This document shows, one piece after another, positions 18,731 through 27,484 of a stretch of 64,000 bases of DNA. This stretch comes from an uncultured Clostridia bacterium (lineage in GTDB: Bacteria; Bacillota; Clostridia; Lachnospirales; Lachnospiraceae): contig CALBKM010000025.1 of NCBI GenBank assembly GCA_937895705.1, positions 1 to 64,000 on the forward strand, written 5' to 3'. The notes under the pieces were generated by a model, which was not told the origin of the DNA, did not search any database, and saw nothing but the letters and a program-made list of their open reading frames with translations. Within the stretch, counting starts at the first letter, position 1. Each line of letters begins with the position of its first letter. The translations under genes and the position numbers were made by a program.

Positions 18731-19812
18731 AGCTGACTGTTTTTTTCCTCCTGCAATGTAAGAGACTTTGTAAAAACAAACTGTTTGTACTGCTTTTACT
18801 GCTTTTCCCGATGCTTCTTTTCCTGTTTTCCCGGGCATTTTACGAAGAAGAGGACTCCCGTATCAGAGTCGGTGTGTGCCTTGCCACAGAGGATAAACTG
18901 GCCGGCACCGTCTGCGAGAAACTTACAACGCTCGACGACTCACTTTTTGTTTTTTATAACGTACCTACCGAAGAGGAACTAATCAAACAAGTACAAAACA
19001 ACACCTTTGAGTGCGGCTACTTATTCGATAAAGAACTGGAAGCGGAACTGACCCGGAATCGTTTAAAAAACCTCATTACGGTGTATGTGTCCGATACTAC
19101 CACCTGTTCCGGGGTATTGAACGAACTCGTTTATGCGAATTTATTTGAAGAGTTTTCTCTTACCCTTTTACAAAGGAACCTGAAAGATTCCGCCCATCTG
19201 CCTTATACAGAGACACAGGCAGACGCTTTCGGCTTACCGCCTGTTACAGAAGAACAAATCGAGGAGATCTACCGTTCCCGACTCGGGGACGGTTCCACCT
19301 TCCGGTTTGATGTGCAGTTTGTCACAAACTCCGCAACAACGGAGCTGTCCGGTACAACCGCCACGGTGGTGCCGCTCCTCCGTGGACTCGTTGCTCTCTT
19401 TTTATTACTCTGCGGTTTCCTCGGTATGCTAACGGTATATCACGACAGAAAGAACGGACTCTACGCAAGGTTATACGGTTTTGAACCGGTGCTCTGTTCC
19501 CAACTCACCATGTGGGTTTACCTGCTGCCTTCCGCACTGGTAAGCCTTTTGGGACTTTTGCTCAGTGATTCCGTTACCTCCTTGGTTACGGAGCTTGCAG
19601 CACTGCTTTGTTATCTGCTTGCACTACTGCTGTTTTACTCAGTGCTTGGGAAACTGATTCGGAACCACACCGTACTGTGTGCCGCATTCCCGATGCTGGT
19701 TCTTTGTACGCTGGTATTTACTCCGGTCATTGCGGATTTGTCTGCCTTTTTCCCTTGGATCCGCCTTGTCCGCTATGCATTGCCGACACATTATTACCTA
19801 ATGTTCTTTTAA
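18727..19812 (+). CDS. ABC-2 type transporter permease (second)
   Basis: 361 residues with the same topology as the preceding gene: N-terminal helix, extracellular domain of about 190 residues, C-terminal membrane bundle. ATG 18727 overlaps the preceding stop in an ATGA junction and has AGGAGG 7 nt upstream. With the preceding permease, ATPase and lipoprotein it completes a putative exporter. The substrate is not evident; drugs, peptides or lipids are all possible. Confidence 0.85.
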   Translation: MKLTVFFLLQCKRLCKNKLFVLLLLLFPMLLFLFSRAFYEEEDSRIRVGVCLATEDKLAGTVCEKLTTLDDSLFVFYNVPTEEELIKQVQNNTFECGYLFDKELEAELTRNRLKNLITVYVSDTTTCSGVLNELVYANLFEEFSLTLLQRNLKDSAHLPYTETQADAFGLPPVTEEQIEEIYRSRLGDGSTFRFDVQFVTNSATTELSGTTATVVPLLRGLVALFLLLCGFLGMLTVYHDRKNGLYARLYGFEPVLCSQLTMWVYLLPSALVSLLGLLLSDSVTSLVTELAALLCYLLALLLFYSVLGKLIRNHTVLCAAFPMLVLCTLVFTPVIADLSAFFPWIRLVRYALPTHYYLMFF

Positions 19813-19863
19813 TACGGGATTCCGGATTACATCGCCGGTCCGCCACAAAACTACAGCGAGGAT

Positions 19864-20532
19864 ATGACAATGGAACATAAAGTAAACTTAAACGAAATTT
19901 CCGACGGAAAACTATATACAAAAAACGATTTGGTAAAGCTGGGCTGCGACGGTTGTCACGGACGTGCTTCCTGCTGTCGCTTTGCGGAAGATACCATTAC
20001 CCTTGACCCGTACGATATGTACCGGTTAAATATCGGAGAGGGATTGTCCTTTGAACTGCTTTACAGCCGGGAACTCATTGCCCTTGCCCCGGTCAACGGA
20101 CTTTTACTCCCCCACCTGAACTTTTCCGAAGAAACCGGCACCTGTCCGTTTTTAGAAACGGACGGTCTCTGCCGCATTCACGGAAACCGCCCGGGACTTT
20201 GCAGACTTTTCCCTCTTGCACGTTATTTCGAAGAAGACAAACTGCACTATATTTTACAAATTCACGAATGTCCGAATCCGGTCACTCCGAAGGTTAAGAT
20301 AAAGAACTGGCTTGGAATTCCGAATTTAGAGCAATACGAGACTTTTCTCGCTTCCTGGCATGCACTTGTAACCGAAACTCAGAAAAAAATTGCAGCCGCC
20401 ACGGAGAATCAAACCATTCACACCGTAACGACTGTATTCTTAAAACTGTTTTACATGACATCCTATGGAAAAGAGGAAGACTTTTATACGCAATTTGAAC
20501 AAAGAAAAGAAGCATTCTCGGCATATCTTTAA
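19864..20532 (+). CDS. YkgJ-family cysteine-cluster protein
   Basis: 222 residues. Eight cysteines in family spacing: CDGCHGRASCC near residue 30, then CPFLETDGLCRIHGNRPGLCRLFPL and a final HECPNP. Proteins of this UPF0153/YkgJ family are thought to bind zinc or an iron-sulfur cluster; the function is unproven. ATG 19864 and ATG 19870 are both possible starts (GAGG at 19858-19861 fits 19870 better). It is the last gene of the exporter operon and ends before a bidirectional terminator. Confidence 0.85.
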   Translation: MTMEHKVNLNEISDGKLYTKNDLVKLGCDGCHGRASCCRFAEDTITLDPYDMYRLNIGEGLSFELLYSRELIALAPVNGLLLPHLNFSEETGTCPFLETDGLCRIHGNRPGLCRLFPLARYFEEDKLHYILQIHECPNPVTPKVKIKNWLGIPNLEQYETFLASWHALVTETQKKIAAATENQTIHTVTTVFLKLFYMTSYGKEEDFYTQFEQRKEAFSAYL

Positions 20533-20568
20533 ACAACCTTCTTCTTTTAACTTCTATGGAACACGCAC

Positions 20569-20599
20569 AAAACCTCCGGTTACACATTCCGGAGGTTTT
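20569..20599. terminator. Bidirectional terminator between YkgJ and ZIP genes
   Basis: Perfect 11-bp stem AAAACCTCCGG / CCGGAGGTTTT with a 9-nt loop. It has T-runs on both strands and sits between convergent genes. Confidence 0.9.
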
Positions 20600-20608
20600 C
20601 ATTTTCTT

Positions 20609-21490
20609 CTACATAAACAACAGCAGACTCACCGCCATCACCATCATCCCGGCAATAAGGCCGTAAATGGAGATATGGTGCTCGCCGTACTCACGAGCCG
20701 CCGGAAGAAGCTCATCCACGGAAATAAATACCATAATTCCCGCCACACCGGCAAAGATAATACCAAACACCACATCATTCATCACCGGCATCAAAATCAG
20801 CCAGCCGATTAACGCTCCCACAGGCTCCGCAAGACCGGAAATAAAAGAATAGAAAAAGGCTCTTTTCCGGGAGCCTGTTGCCTGATAAATCGGCACCGAC
20901 ACCGCAATTCCCTCCGGTACGTTATGAATTGCGATTGCCGCTACAATGGGTATGGCAATGCTTGGGTCCTGCAGCGCAGAAACAAAGGTTGCCAAACCTT
21001 CCGGGAAGTTATGCACCGCAATAGCCAGGGCAGTAAACACACCCATCCGCATCAGTTTGCTCTTCTGCGGAGCATCCGATTCTACATCCGTACAAGTCTC
21101 TTTTGTCTCACAGTTCTCCCGCGCCGCACAATTCTTGCACTTTTCACCCTTTGTATGCTTACAATCCGCCACCACATGTTTTGTTTCATGAGGGTTTTCC
21201 TCCGACGGAATCACTTTATCGATAATTGCAATCAAAAAGATTCCCCCGAAAAAAGCCGCCACCGTAGCCCAGGAACCGCCCTTTGTTCCAAGCTCCGTTA
21301 CCAGAGAATCTTTTGCTTTCACAAAAATCTCTATCATGGACACATAAATCATAACACCTGCGGAAAAACCGAGGCTCAACGACAAAAAGCGCTTATTGGT
21401 TTTCTTTGCAGCAAATGCAATCAAACTACCGACTCCGGTACTGAGTCCCGCAAACAATGTAAGTAAAAAAGGAAACATAACCTGACCCAT
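20609..21490 (-). CDS. ZIP-family metal transporter (ZupT-like)
   Basis: 293 residues, about eight membrane helices. Both metal-binding helices have the ZIP signature: AVHNFPEG and AIHNVPEG. A large cytoplasmic-type loop (about residues 90-145) is unusual in holding eight Cys plus His residues (CKHTKGEKCKNC, ENCETKETC), suggesting metal sensing or buffering. ZIP proteins import Zn, Fe or Mn. The promoter overlaps a DtxR-like palindrome just downstream of the -10, supporting metal-dependent repression (inference). A second in-frame ATG lies four codons downstream. Confidence 0.9.
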   Translation of the reverse strand: MGQVMFPFLLTLFAGLSTGVGSLIAFAAKKTNKRFLSLSLGFSAGVMIYVSMIEIFVKAKDSLVTELGTKGGSWATVAAFFGGIFLIAIIDKVIPSEENPHETKHVVADCKHTKGEKCKNCAARENCETKETCTDVESDAPQKSKLMRMGVFTALAIAVHNFPEGLATFVSALQDPSIAIPIVAAIAIHNVPEGIAVSVPIYQATGSRKRAFFYSFISGLAEPVGALIGWLILMPVMNDVVFGIIFAGVAGIMVFISVDELLPAAREYGEHHISIYGLIAGMMVMAVSLLLFM

Positions 21491-21556
21491 ATTCTCACGA
21501 CCTTTCTATCAGTATACGATACTGTTTCTTTTGTGTTACTTTTTCGTCCCTCTTTA

Positions 21557-21610
21557 GTTAGCGCTCGCTAACTTTAGTCTTATCATAACACTTCTGCATA
21601 AAAAAAGCAA
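21557..21610 (-). promoter_or_regulatory. Promoter with metalloregulator-like operator, ZIP gene
   Basis: TTGCTT (21605-21610), 17 nt, TATGAT (21582-21587) with an extended TGn. The start site is followed by the inverted repeat GTTAGCG-CT-CGCTAAC (21557-21572) flanked by TTTAG / CTAAAG. The half-site TTAG-TTAGC resembles DtxR/IdeR/MntR boxes. An operator covering +1 to +20 fits repression of a metal importer. Confidence 0.65.
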
Positions 21611-21630
21611 GACTTTTTTCGTCTTGCTTT
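21599..21630 (-). terminator. Terminator of the tandem-GNAT gene
   Basis: 10-bp stem AAAGCAAGAC / GTCTTGCTTT followed by a T-run on the minus strand. The hairpin also contains the -35 of the ZIP gene promoter. Confidence 0.85.
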
Positions 21631-21663
21631 CAGCACGCCTCTGTTTCAACGGTTCCGGCCGTT

Positions 21664-22572
21664 TTATTTCAATATTTTCTTCGCCATCATATAGTAGATG
21701 CAAACCTTATACCCGGCATACCCATACATATGGTCCAGACCGGTATAGGTATATCCAAGATACGCTTCCTTCATACCGGCATCCTTTAAATACTTCGTCC
21801 CGATTGTCACCATATTGACACCGATATGTCGTCCCTGATGGCTGGGTTTTACAGTGGTACAGCCAACACTGCCAAGACCTTTCCCTTCCGTTTCCAGACT
21901 CACAATCAGTGTGCCTACAACCTCAGCACCGTCCGTTGCAATCAGTACCTTCGGATTCTGCATTCCCTCTCCCCGATACAATTCTTCGTTCTTATAATAC
22001 TGCGTAAACTCCTCATACGCCGCATCGGTACACTTCCACACTTCCGGGGCATCAGATTCCTTTGCAAACCGGTAACCAATCCCGTCTACGTAATCTCCGA
22101 TTCTGTATTCCTCCTCTGTAAACTCAGTCAGAGGAAAACGCATGTCAAAACAGTTACAATCCCAGGAATGAGTATAACCACGTTTTTCAAAGAACTCACT
22201 TGCCGTAGTATCTAATTCCTCATAAAGGCACTCATTCACCGCTGCCACATACCGCTTACTTGTCGGTACTCCCGGCATCAAATAATCCTCACCGGCCCCG
22301 ACTGTTACGCCTTCATAACCGGCTTCCTTTATGGCCGCTTCCGCCTCGGAGAGCAGTTCCGAACCGATTCCCTGTCTTCGGTACTCTTTGTCCACACACA
22401 GCATCAGAATAGTGTTTTTATGTATTACCGCAACACCGATCAAGTCACCCTTACTGCTCCGTTTTTCTATCACTACATTCTCATTATTCTCTAAAATTTT
22501 CCGTACCGTATCTTCGTCCCGTACAATGTTGGGGAAGTTGTTGCGGAACAAGGAACTCCATTCCTCTTTCAT
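21664..22572 (-). CDS. Tandem GNAT acetyltransferase
   Basis: 302 residues with two GNAT domains. The N-terminal one has the acetyl-CoA loop VDKEYRRQGIGSELL (residues about 75-90). The C-terminal one has VKPSHQGRHIGVNMV (about 242-257) and an AYLGYTYTGLDHMYGYAGYK tail typical of the fold. Substrate unknown. GAGGAGG precedes ATG 22572. It is expressed separately from, or at the end of, the Nudix/MATE string, since its own terminator follows and only 36 bp separate it from the Nudix stop. Confidence 0.85.
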   Translation of the reverse strand: MKEEWSSLFRNNFPNIVRDEDTVRKILENNENVVIEKRSSKGDLIGVAVIHKNTILMLCVDKEYRRQGIGSELLSEAEAAIKEAGYEGVTVGAGEDYLMPGVPTSKRYVAAVNECLYEELDTTASEFFEKRGYTHSWDCNCFDMRFPLTEFTEEEYRIGDYVDGIGYRFAKESDAPEVWKCTDAAYEEFTQYYKNEELYRGEGMQNPKVLIATDGAEVVGTLIVSLETEGKGLGSVGCTTVKPSHQGRHIGVNMVTIGTKYLKDAGMKEAYLGYTYTGLDHMYGYAGYKVCIYYMMAKKILK

Positions 22573-22608
22573 AAAACCTCCTCTTTCTGTGGTTTCTCAA
22601 GAAGTTAC

Positions 22609-23136
22609 TTAAAAGCTATCCCCGCTCATGGCACCGTACTTTTTCCTTTTATCAAACAACAACTGTATCAACGACTTGTAATAAGGAATAAACTCGCCTC
22701 TTTCAAGCATGGAAAATATGTCTTCTATAGACGCCCACTTTACCTGCTGCACTTCCGATTCCTGCAAAGTAAGCGTCTCAATGTCTATTTCTTTTTCAAT
22801 CAAATATATATCATCAAAGCCTCTGTCGAAATTGATGGTCAAATGCGGACGTACCTTCTGTAAATCCAATTTTAAACCGATTTCCTCAAGCACTTCCCGT
22901 TCCGCAGCATCCTGACTGGAATCTCCCGTAGTGGCACTGCCTCCCACGGTAATATCCCACATGTTCGGCCATCCTTCCTTAAAGGGCTGTCTTTGCTGAA
23001 TCAGCATCTCACCTTTCCTGTTAAAAATACAAACATGCACTACCATGTGATAGCTGTCCGGTGCAAACTCCGAGCCACGCTCCATCGTCCTTCCTGTTTT
23101 GATTCTGTCCTTATCGTAAACGTCCCAAAGTTCCAT
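22609..23136 (-). CDS. Nudix hydrolase (isopentenyl-diphosphate isomerase-like subgroup)
   Basis: 175 residues, a single Nudix domain with the box GSATTGDSSQDAAEREVLEEIG. The first acidic position of the box is D instead of E; the REVLEE catalytic core is intact. The start region (MELWDVYDKDR) resembles the YfcD/IPP-isomerase-like Nudix proteins. Substrate unknown. Its start lies inside the 3' end of the upstream MATE gene (26-bp overlap) with AGGAGG 6 nt before the ATG, so it is cotranscribed with the MarR-MATE-MATE operon. Confidence 0.85.
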   Translation of the reverse strand: MELWDVYDKDRIKTGRTMERGSEFAPDSYHMVVHVCIFNRKGEMLIQQRQPFKEGWPNMWDITVGGSATTGDSSQDAAEREVLEEIGLKLDLQKVRPHLTINFDRGFDDIYLIEKEIDIETLTLQESEVQQVKWASIEDIFSMLERGEFIPYYKSLIQLLFDKRKKYGAMSGDSF

Positions 23137-24505
23137 TCTGTTCCTCCTTTTCCAGTCTCCTGTAAATCGTCAGCCGCATGGTCAAATAGCAAGCCATGCC
23201 GCCCACTACATTGGATATCGGCTCTGCCATAAATACTCCCTTTACGCCGAAGCCTACCGGCGGCAATAATAACGTCAGCGGAACCACAATAATGGCTTTT
23301 CGAAGCAAAGAAAAGAAAATCGCATGCTTTGCATCTCCCACCGCCTGAAATACCGATTGTCCGGCAAATTGCAGCGCCATAAACACGAAGCCGAAGAAAT
23401 AAGTCTTTAACATCTCAATTCCCGGTTCTATCATTGCCGCTTCGTCCGAAAAAATGCCAAACCAGAACTTTGGAAATAAAAGAATCAAAATCCATGTTGC
23501 CATGGTATATGCCGCTCCTCCCCAGGTATTAAACCGTATGGCAGATTTTGCTCTGCCGTAGGACTTCGCTCCGTAATTAAAACTGATAACCGGCTGGGCG
23601 CCGTTTACAATACCAAACACCGGAAGCATCACAATTTCTCTGATGGAATTGGTTACCGTCATAATCCCCACATAGGTATCACCACCGTAACTTTGCAACG
23701 TAGAGTTACACGCCACCTGTACCGCACAGGTGGTTCCCTGCATAATAAAATTGGCCGTACCCAATTTACAAATCTCTTTCGTAATTCGTTTACTGATTCC
23801 GATATTTTGCCCCCGGAGCCGAACCGCACCCTTCTTTCCGAACAAAAAACGCAATATCCAAATCGCAGACAACACTTGACTGAGAACGGTAGCCAACGCC
23901 GCTCCGGCTACTCCCATATCAAGCACAAAGATAAACACCGGGTCTAACACAATGTTTGCCACCGCACCGATAACAACGGAACACATCCCGATACGCGGAA
24001 ATCCCTGGGCATTAATATAACCGTTCAGTCCCGTGGAAATCATGGAAAACACGGTACCGATCAAATAAATTTTTAAATACTCACTTGCATACACAAAGGA
24101 CTCTTCACTGGCTCCGAACGCAAACAAAATCGGTTTGTGAAACGCATATCCCGCTGCCGTTAGAAATACGGAGCTGACCAGCAGTAGCAAAAAAGAGTTG
24201 CCCAGGATTTTCCCGGCCTCTTCCTCCTCTCCCCGTCCTCGTGCCATGGCAAACAAAGGTACGCCGCCGTTTCCGAACAATGCGGTGAAAGCCATGATTA
24301 AAGTTATCACCGGAAAGGTCAGTCCCACACCGGTTAATGCAAGGCTGTCTCCGTCCCCCATATGTCCCAAATAAATCCGATCCACCACATTGTACAAAAG
24401 CTGTACCAGCTGCGCAATGGTTAGAGGCACTGCCTGCGCCACAATACACTTCCATACAGGGCCTTTTGAAAAATCAATTTTCGATGTTCCTTGTTCTGCT
24501 TTCAT
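23111..24505 (-). CDS. MATE-family efflux transporter (second)
   Basis: 464 residues, 12 predicted membrane helices, MatE repeats with the PLTIAQLVQLLYNVVDRIYLG motif in the first half. MATE proteins expel drugs or metabolites using Na+ or H+. AGGAAG lies 8 nt before ATG 24505; an in-frame GTG nine bases further upstream is less likely. It follows another MATE gene of the same operon at about 45 bp. The pair is too diverged to be a recent duplicate (different N-termini and loops). Confidence 0.9.
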   Translation of the reverse strand: MKAEQGTSKIDFSKGPVWKCIVAQAVPLTIAQLVQLLYNVVDRIYLGHMGDGDSLALTGVGLTFPVITLIMAFTALFGNGGVPLFAMARGRGEEEEAGKILGNSFLLLLVSSVFLTAAGYAFHKPILFAFGASEESFVYASEYLKIYLIGTVFSMISTGLNGYINAQGFPRIGMCSVVIGAVANIVLDPVFIFVLDMGVAGAALATVLSQVLSAIWILRFLFGKKGAVRLRGQNIGISKRITKEICKLGTANFIMQGTTCAVQVACNSTLQSYGGDTYVGIMTVTNSIREIVMLPVFGIVNGAQPVISFNYGAKSYGRAKSAIRFNTWGGAAYTMATWILILLFPKFWFGIFSDEAAMIEPGIEMLKTYFFGFVFMALQFAGQSVFQAVGDAKHAIFFSLLRKAIIVVPLTLLLPPVGFGVKGVFMAEPISNVVGGMACYLTMRLTIYRRLEKEEQNGTLGRLR

Positions 24506-24551
24506 ATTCTTCACTTCCTACATATTATGCCGAGTTTTTCATCCTTATCTA

Positions 24552-25877
24552 TTATACACCCGACTCCCGGTTTCCTGCAAGAAACTGTCGGTAAAAGATT
24601 CCACCCACCGTACTGGTGATTACTTCCGTTACCGGATAAGTCATCCAAAACCAGTTGAGTCCAAATCGGGAAAAAACATACCCCAACGGCACAAACAGCA
24701 CTACGGTACGAATCACCGTAAGAAGTGCACTCTTTAACCCGTAGCCTACCGCCTGAAAGAACACCGGAAAAATCAAAGACGTTACCATAGGCAGAAAGCT
24801 GACGCCCACAAAGCGAAATCCTATCTTGCCGATTTCAACCACCAGTGCATCTGCCGTAAATACACGAAGCATCTGCTCCGGAATAAGTACAAAACAAAAG
24901 GTTCCCACCGCCATTAACACAAGTCCGAAACAAATTGCGGTCCGCAACGTTTTTTTGCAACGTTCTATATTTCCTGCCGCAAAATTAAAGCTGACCACCG
25001 GCACAATACAGGTCTGCATCGCACTCAGCGGAATAAAGAAAAATGTCTGCCATTTATAATACAATCCCAACGCAGTTACCGCCTGATCGGAAAACGTCGC
25101 TAAAATCAGATTCAGTCCCAGTATGTAAAAGGTATACGCCGACTGCATTAAAATGTTCGGGATACCGAGACAAAAAATTTTCGCTATATGGTGCGGATAC
25201 ACACTCTTTGCCGGAGACTTTCGGAATCCCTTCCCCCATACAACAAGTGCCGCTACTACCTGTCCCGCTACGGTTGCAATCGCTGCTCCGGCAATTCCCA
25301 GTTCCGGGAGCCCGAACATACCGAAAATGAGCAGCGGGTCCAAAACAATATTGGTGATTGCTCCCGCTATCTGCGCCATCGTAGGCGTTTTCATATCGCC
25401 TTCCGACTGTAATATCTTCGTCCAGATACTTTCCAAAAACAATCCAAAACTGAATACACAAACAATCCTTCCATAGGTAATGACGTCCTTTATTACCGCC
25501 TCTGACTCTGTAGACATCTTAGCATACGCCGGCATAATAAACCAGCAAACCAAGGCAAACAAAGCCCACAACACCACTGCAAGGGGGGTCCCCACACCGG
25601 CGTACTCTTCTGCTTCCTTCTTCTTACTCTGTCCCAGCTTAGCTGCCATGACCGTATTGATTCCCACGCCGGTGCCCACCGCCAACGCAATCATCAGAAG
25701 CTGAAGAGGGTACACAATGGAAAGCGCAGTCAGTCCCGTCTCGGAATACCGTCCCACAAACAAACTGTCCACAATATTATAGAGTGCCTGAATCAACTGC
25801 GCTAGCATCACCGGCGGAGCTAATTTAAACAACACCTTGCTTATTTTTGCTTTTCCGAAAAAATCTGCCGCATCCAT
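24552..25877 (-). CDS. MATE-family efflux transporter (first)
   Basis: 441 residues, 12 membrane helices. Starts MDAADFFGKAKI and continues with PPVMLAQLIQALYNIVDSLFVG, the first MatE repeat. The ATG follows the MarR-type regulator stop codon almost directly. With the MarR gene, the second MATE and the Nudix gene it forms a probable efflux operon induced by a MarR ligand. Confidence 0.9.
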   Translation of the reverse strand: MDAADFFGKAKISKVLFKLAPPVMLAQLIQALYNIVDSLFVGRYSETGLTALSIVYPLQLLMIALAVGTGVGINTVMAAKLGQSKKKEAEEYAGVGTPLAVVLWALFALVCWFIMPAYAKMSTESEAVIKDVITYGRIVCVFSFGLFLESIWTKILQSEGDMKTPTMAQIAGAITNIVLDPLLIFGMFGLPELGIAGAAIATVAGQVVAALVVWGKGFRKSPAKSVYPHHIAKIFCLGIPNILMQSAYTFYILGLNLILATFSDQAVTALGLYYKWQTFFFIPLSAMQTCIVPVVSFNFAAGNIERCKKTLRTAICFGLVLMAVGTFCFVLIPEQMLRVFTADALVVEIGKIGFRFVGVSFLPMVTSLIFPVFFQAVGYGLKSALLTVIRTVVLFVPLGYVFSRFGLNWFWMTYPVTEVITSTVGGIFYRQFLAGNRESGV

Positions 25878-25878
25878 A

Positions 25879-26328
25879 CTATCGTTCCCTCTTCTCTTCC
25901 AAAGCTTTGCCTAAGGCCTCGTCATATTCCAATAACAAATCGGTTAATACCTGCAATTTGTCAGCTCCCAGTCGTTCCACCGCATCCGATTCCACAGTAT
26001 TCAGGGATGTAAGAAACGGCATGGCATAGTTTTCGCCTTTTTCGGATAATACAAACGCCTTCTCACGGCCTTTGGAATATCTGCTACTTAACTCCAACAA
26101 TCCATTCTTCCTCATCCCAGTAATCACATTGTTCATGGTCTGTCTCGGCAAAATATAACTGTCACAAATTTGCTTTTGTGTACAAAACCCCCTCTCACGA
26201 ATCGTATACAATACAAGCATTTCATGATAGCTGATTCCATGAAGATTCGACCACTTGGAATAAATTCCCCTGAATTTAATAATCGCCCGGTTCACATCAT
26301 TGAGTAAAGTAAGGGTTTCATTTTGCAT
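25879..26328 (-). CDS. MarR-family transcriptional regulator
   Basis: 149 residues with a winged helix-turn-helix (QKQICDSYILPRQTMNNVI recognition region near residues 50-70) and flanking dimerisation helices. Start ATG 26328 has GGAGG upstream; the longer frame runs through the promoter palindrome and is rejected. A 22-bp palindrome overlapping the promoter lies 16 bp upstream of the start codon, implying autorepression and control of the downstream MATE genes. Confidence 0.9.
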   Translation of the reverse strand: MQNETLTLLNDVNRAIIKFRGIYSKWSNLHGISYHEMLVLYTIRERGFCTQKQICDSYILPRQTMNNVITGMRKNGLLELSSRYSKGREKAFVLSEKGENYAMPFLTSLNTVESDAVERLGADKLQVLTDLLLEYDEALGKALEEKRER

Positions 26329-26343
26329 ATTAACACCTCCGTT

Positions 26344-26388
26344 TATAATCCCAAATGGGATTATACTCCGAGAGGACCACTTCGTCAA
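26344..26388 (-). promoter_or_regulatory. MarR operon promoter with perfect palindromic operator
   Basis: TTGACG (26383-26388), 17 nt, TATAAT (26360-26365). The -10 is one arm of the inverted repeat TATAATCCCA-AA-TGGGATTATA (26344-26365, 10-bp arms). Binding there would block RNA polymerase directly. Confidence 0.85.
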
Positions 26389-26416
26389 TACCGGAATTTT
26401 CTCAACGTAGGAACAT

Positions 26417-27388
26417 TCAATTTTGCCACATCACTTTCTGTTCTTTGATTAACGGATATGTGTTCAGTTCCTTTCCTTGCAAATCACACCGATGCATATC
26501 CACAGCATTGATAGTACGATTCTCGTAGGTAGTATAATAATAGATGCCTTTGTCTGTATTCATACAGGAAATATATGCAGTAATCTCATAATTTCCATCC
26601 GGTAAACATGCACATCCTCGCTGTTGCTCCACCGCTCCGAGAATATGAAAAAACTGGCTGATACTTTCATTTTCGCCGTCCCCCGACACAGAATTCAGTT
26701 TCACAAAAGCCGCCCGCACAAACCGGGAAGCGGAAGACAAATCCCCCGGAAGACCGATGCCCCCCATTCCCCTGCTGTATGTCGTAAGCGAAACCGCTCC
26801 GAAGCGATTCTCCGGTGCCTGTGGCGTAAGATTGATATAGTCGCACAAATGAGTCATATGATAATCAAAGGTCGGATTGTTGGTTAACACCCCAATCGGA
26901 TTCTCATAGATGTGGAGCCCGTCGGCCATGGATTCCACGGTAATGGCATCGTCTTTGTCCGCAATCATCCAATGAAGAGGCGAAAGAGGGAGTTTCTCAC
27001 TGAAGTGAATATTGCACAGATTGATATCCCGAAGAAGCTTTTGCACCTCCTCCAGGTTCCTGCACTGTGATAATATCCACGGAATAAACTCGAAAGGAGC
27101 AATGTTATCCTTTCCCTCCGTCACCGGAAAATAAACAGCATTTCCCGGAAAGTTCAGTCCCGCCATAGAAAGGCCGTACTCATTTGTCGCCTCATAGTAC
27201 AACGGATAGTCCTCCGCTACCGTCGCCATACCGATGATGGCATAGTGATTCTTAATCGCTTCTTTCTTCCGGAATCTAAACTCGTAATTTCGAGGCGTCA
27301 CCGTTACCTGTTCTTCATAAGTATATTCCAAATCTAAGGTACGTCCGAAGTAATGGTCTTTTGTTTTATAAGTGATAGCAGTGCACAT
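26417..27388 (-). CDS. Choloylglycine hydrolase family protein (bile salt hydrolase-like)
   Basis: 323 residues, starting MCTAI so that Cys2 becomes the N-terminal nucleophile after Met removal (Ntn hydrolase). Other family residues are visible: R16, D19, the GLNFPGN segment near 77-83, LTNNPTFDYH, and ASRFVRAAF with the catalytic Arg. The sequence tracks Clostridium perfringens bile salt hydrolase closely along its length. It probably deconjugates glycine- or taurine-linked bile acids; penicillin V acylase activity is the alternative in this family. AGGAGG precedes the ATG. It is a cytoplasmic enzyme with no signal peptide, and suggests an intestinal habitat. Confidence 0.9.
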   Translation of the reverse strand: MCTAITYKTKDHYFGRTLDLEYTYEEQVTVTPRNYEFRFRKKEAIKNHYAIIGMATVAEDYPLYYEATNEYGLSMAGLNFPGNAVYFPVTEGKDNIAPFEFIPWILSQCRNLEEVQKLLRDINLCNIHFSEKLPLSPLHWMIADKDDAITVESMADGLHIYENPIGVLTNNPTFDYHMTHLCDYINLTPQAPENRFGAVSLTTYSRGMGGIGLPGDLSSASRFVRAAFVKLNSVSGDGENESISQFFHILGAVEQQRGCACLPDGNYEITAYISCMNTDKGIYYYTTYENRTINAVDMHRCDLQGKELNTYPLIKEQKVMWQN

Positions 27389-27417
27389 GGAATCCTCCTT
27401 TAACTTTGCCTACACGC

Positions 27418-27448
27418 AAAAAGGACTGCCTTTTGGCAGTCCCTTTTC
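27418..27448 (-). terminator. Terminator after GNAT gene 27485-27904
   Basis: Stem AAGGACTGCC / GGCAGTCCCTT with a TTTT loop and a T-run downstream on the minus strand (also usable on plus). Confidence 0.8.
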
Positions 27449-27484
27449 TTCCAGTATCTTCGATTTTTATAGAAACAATACACT

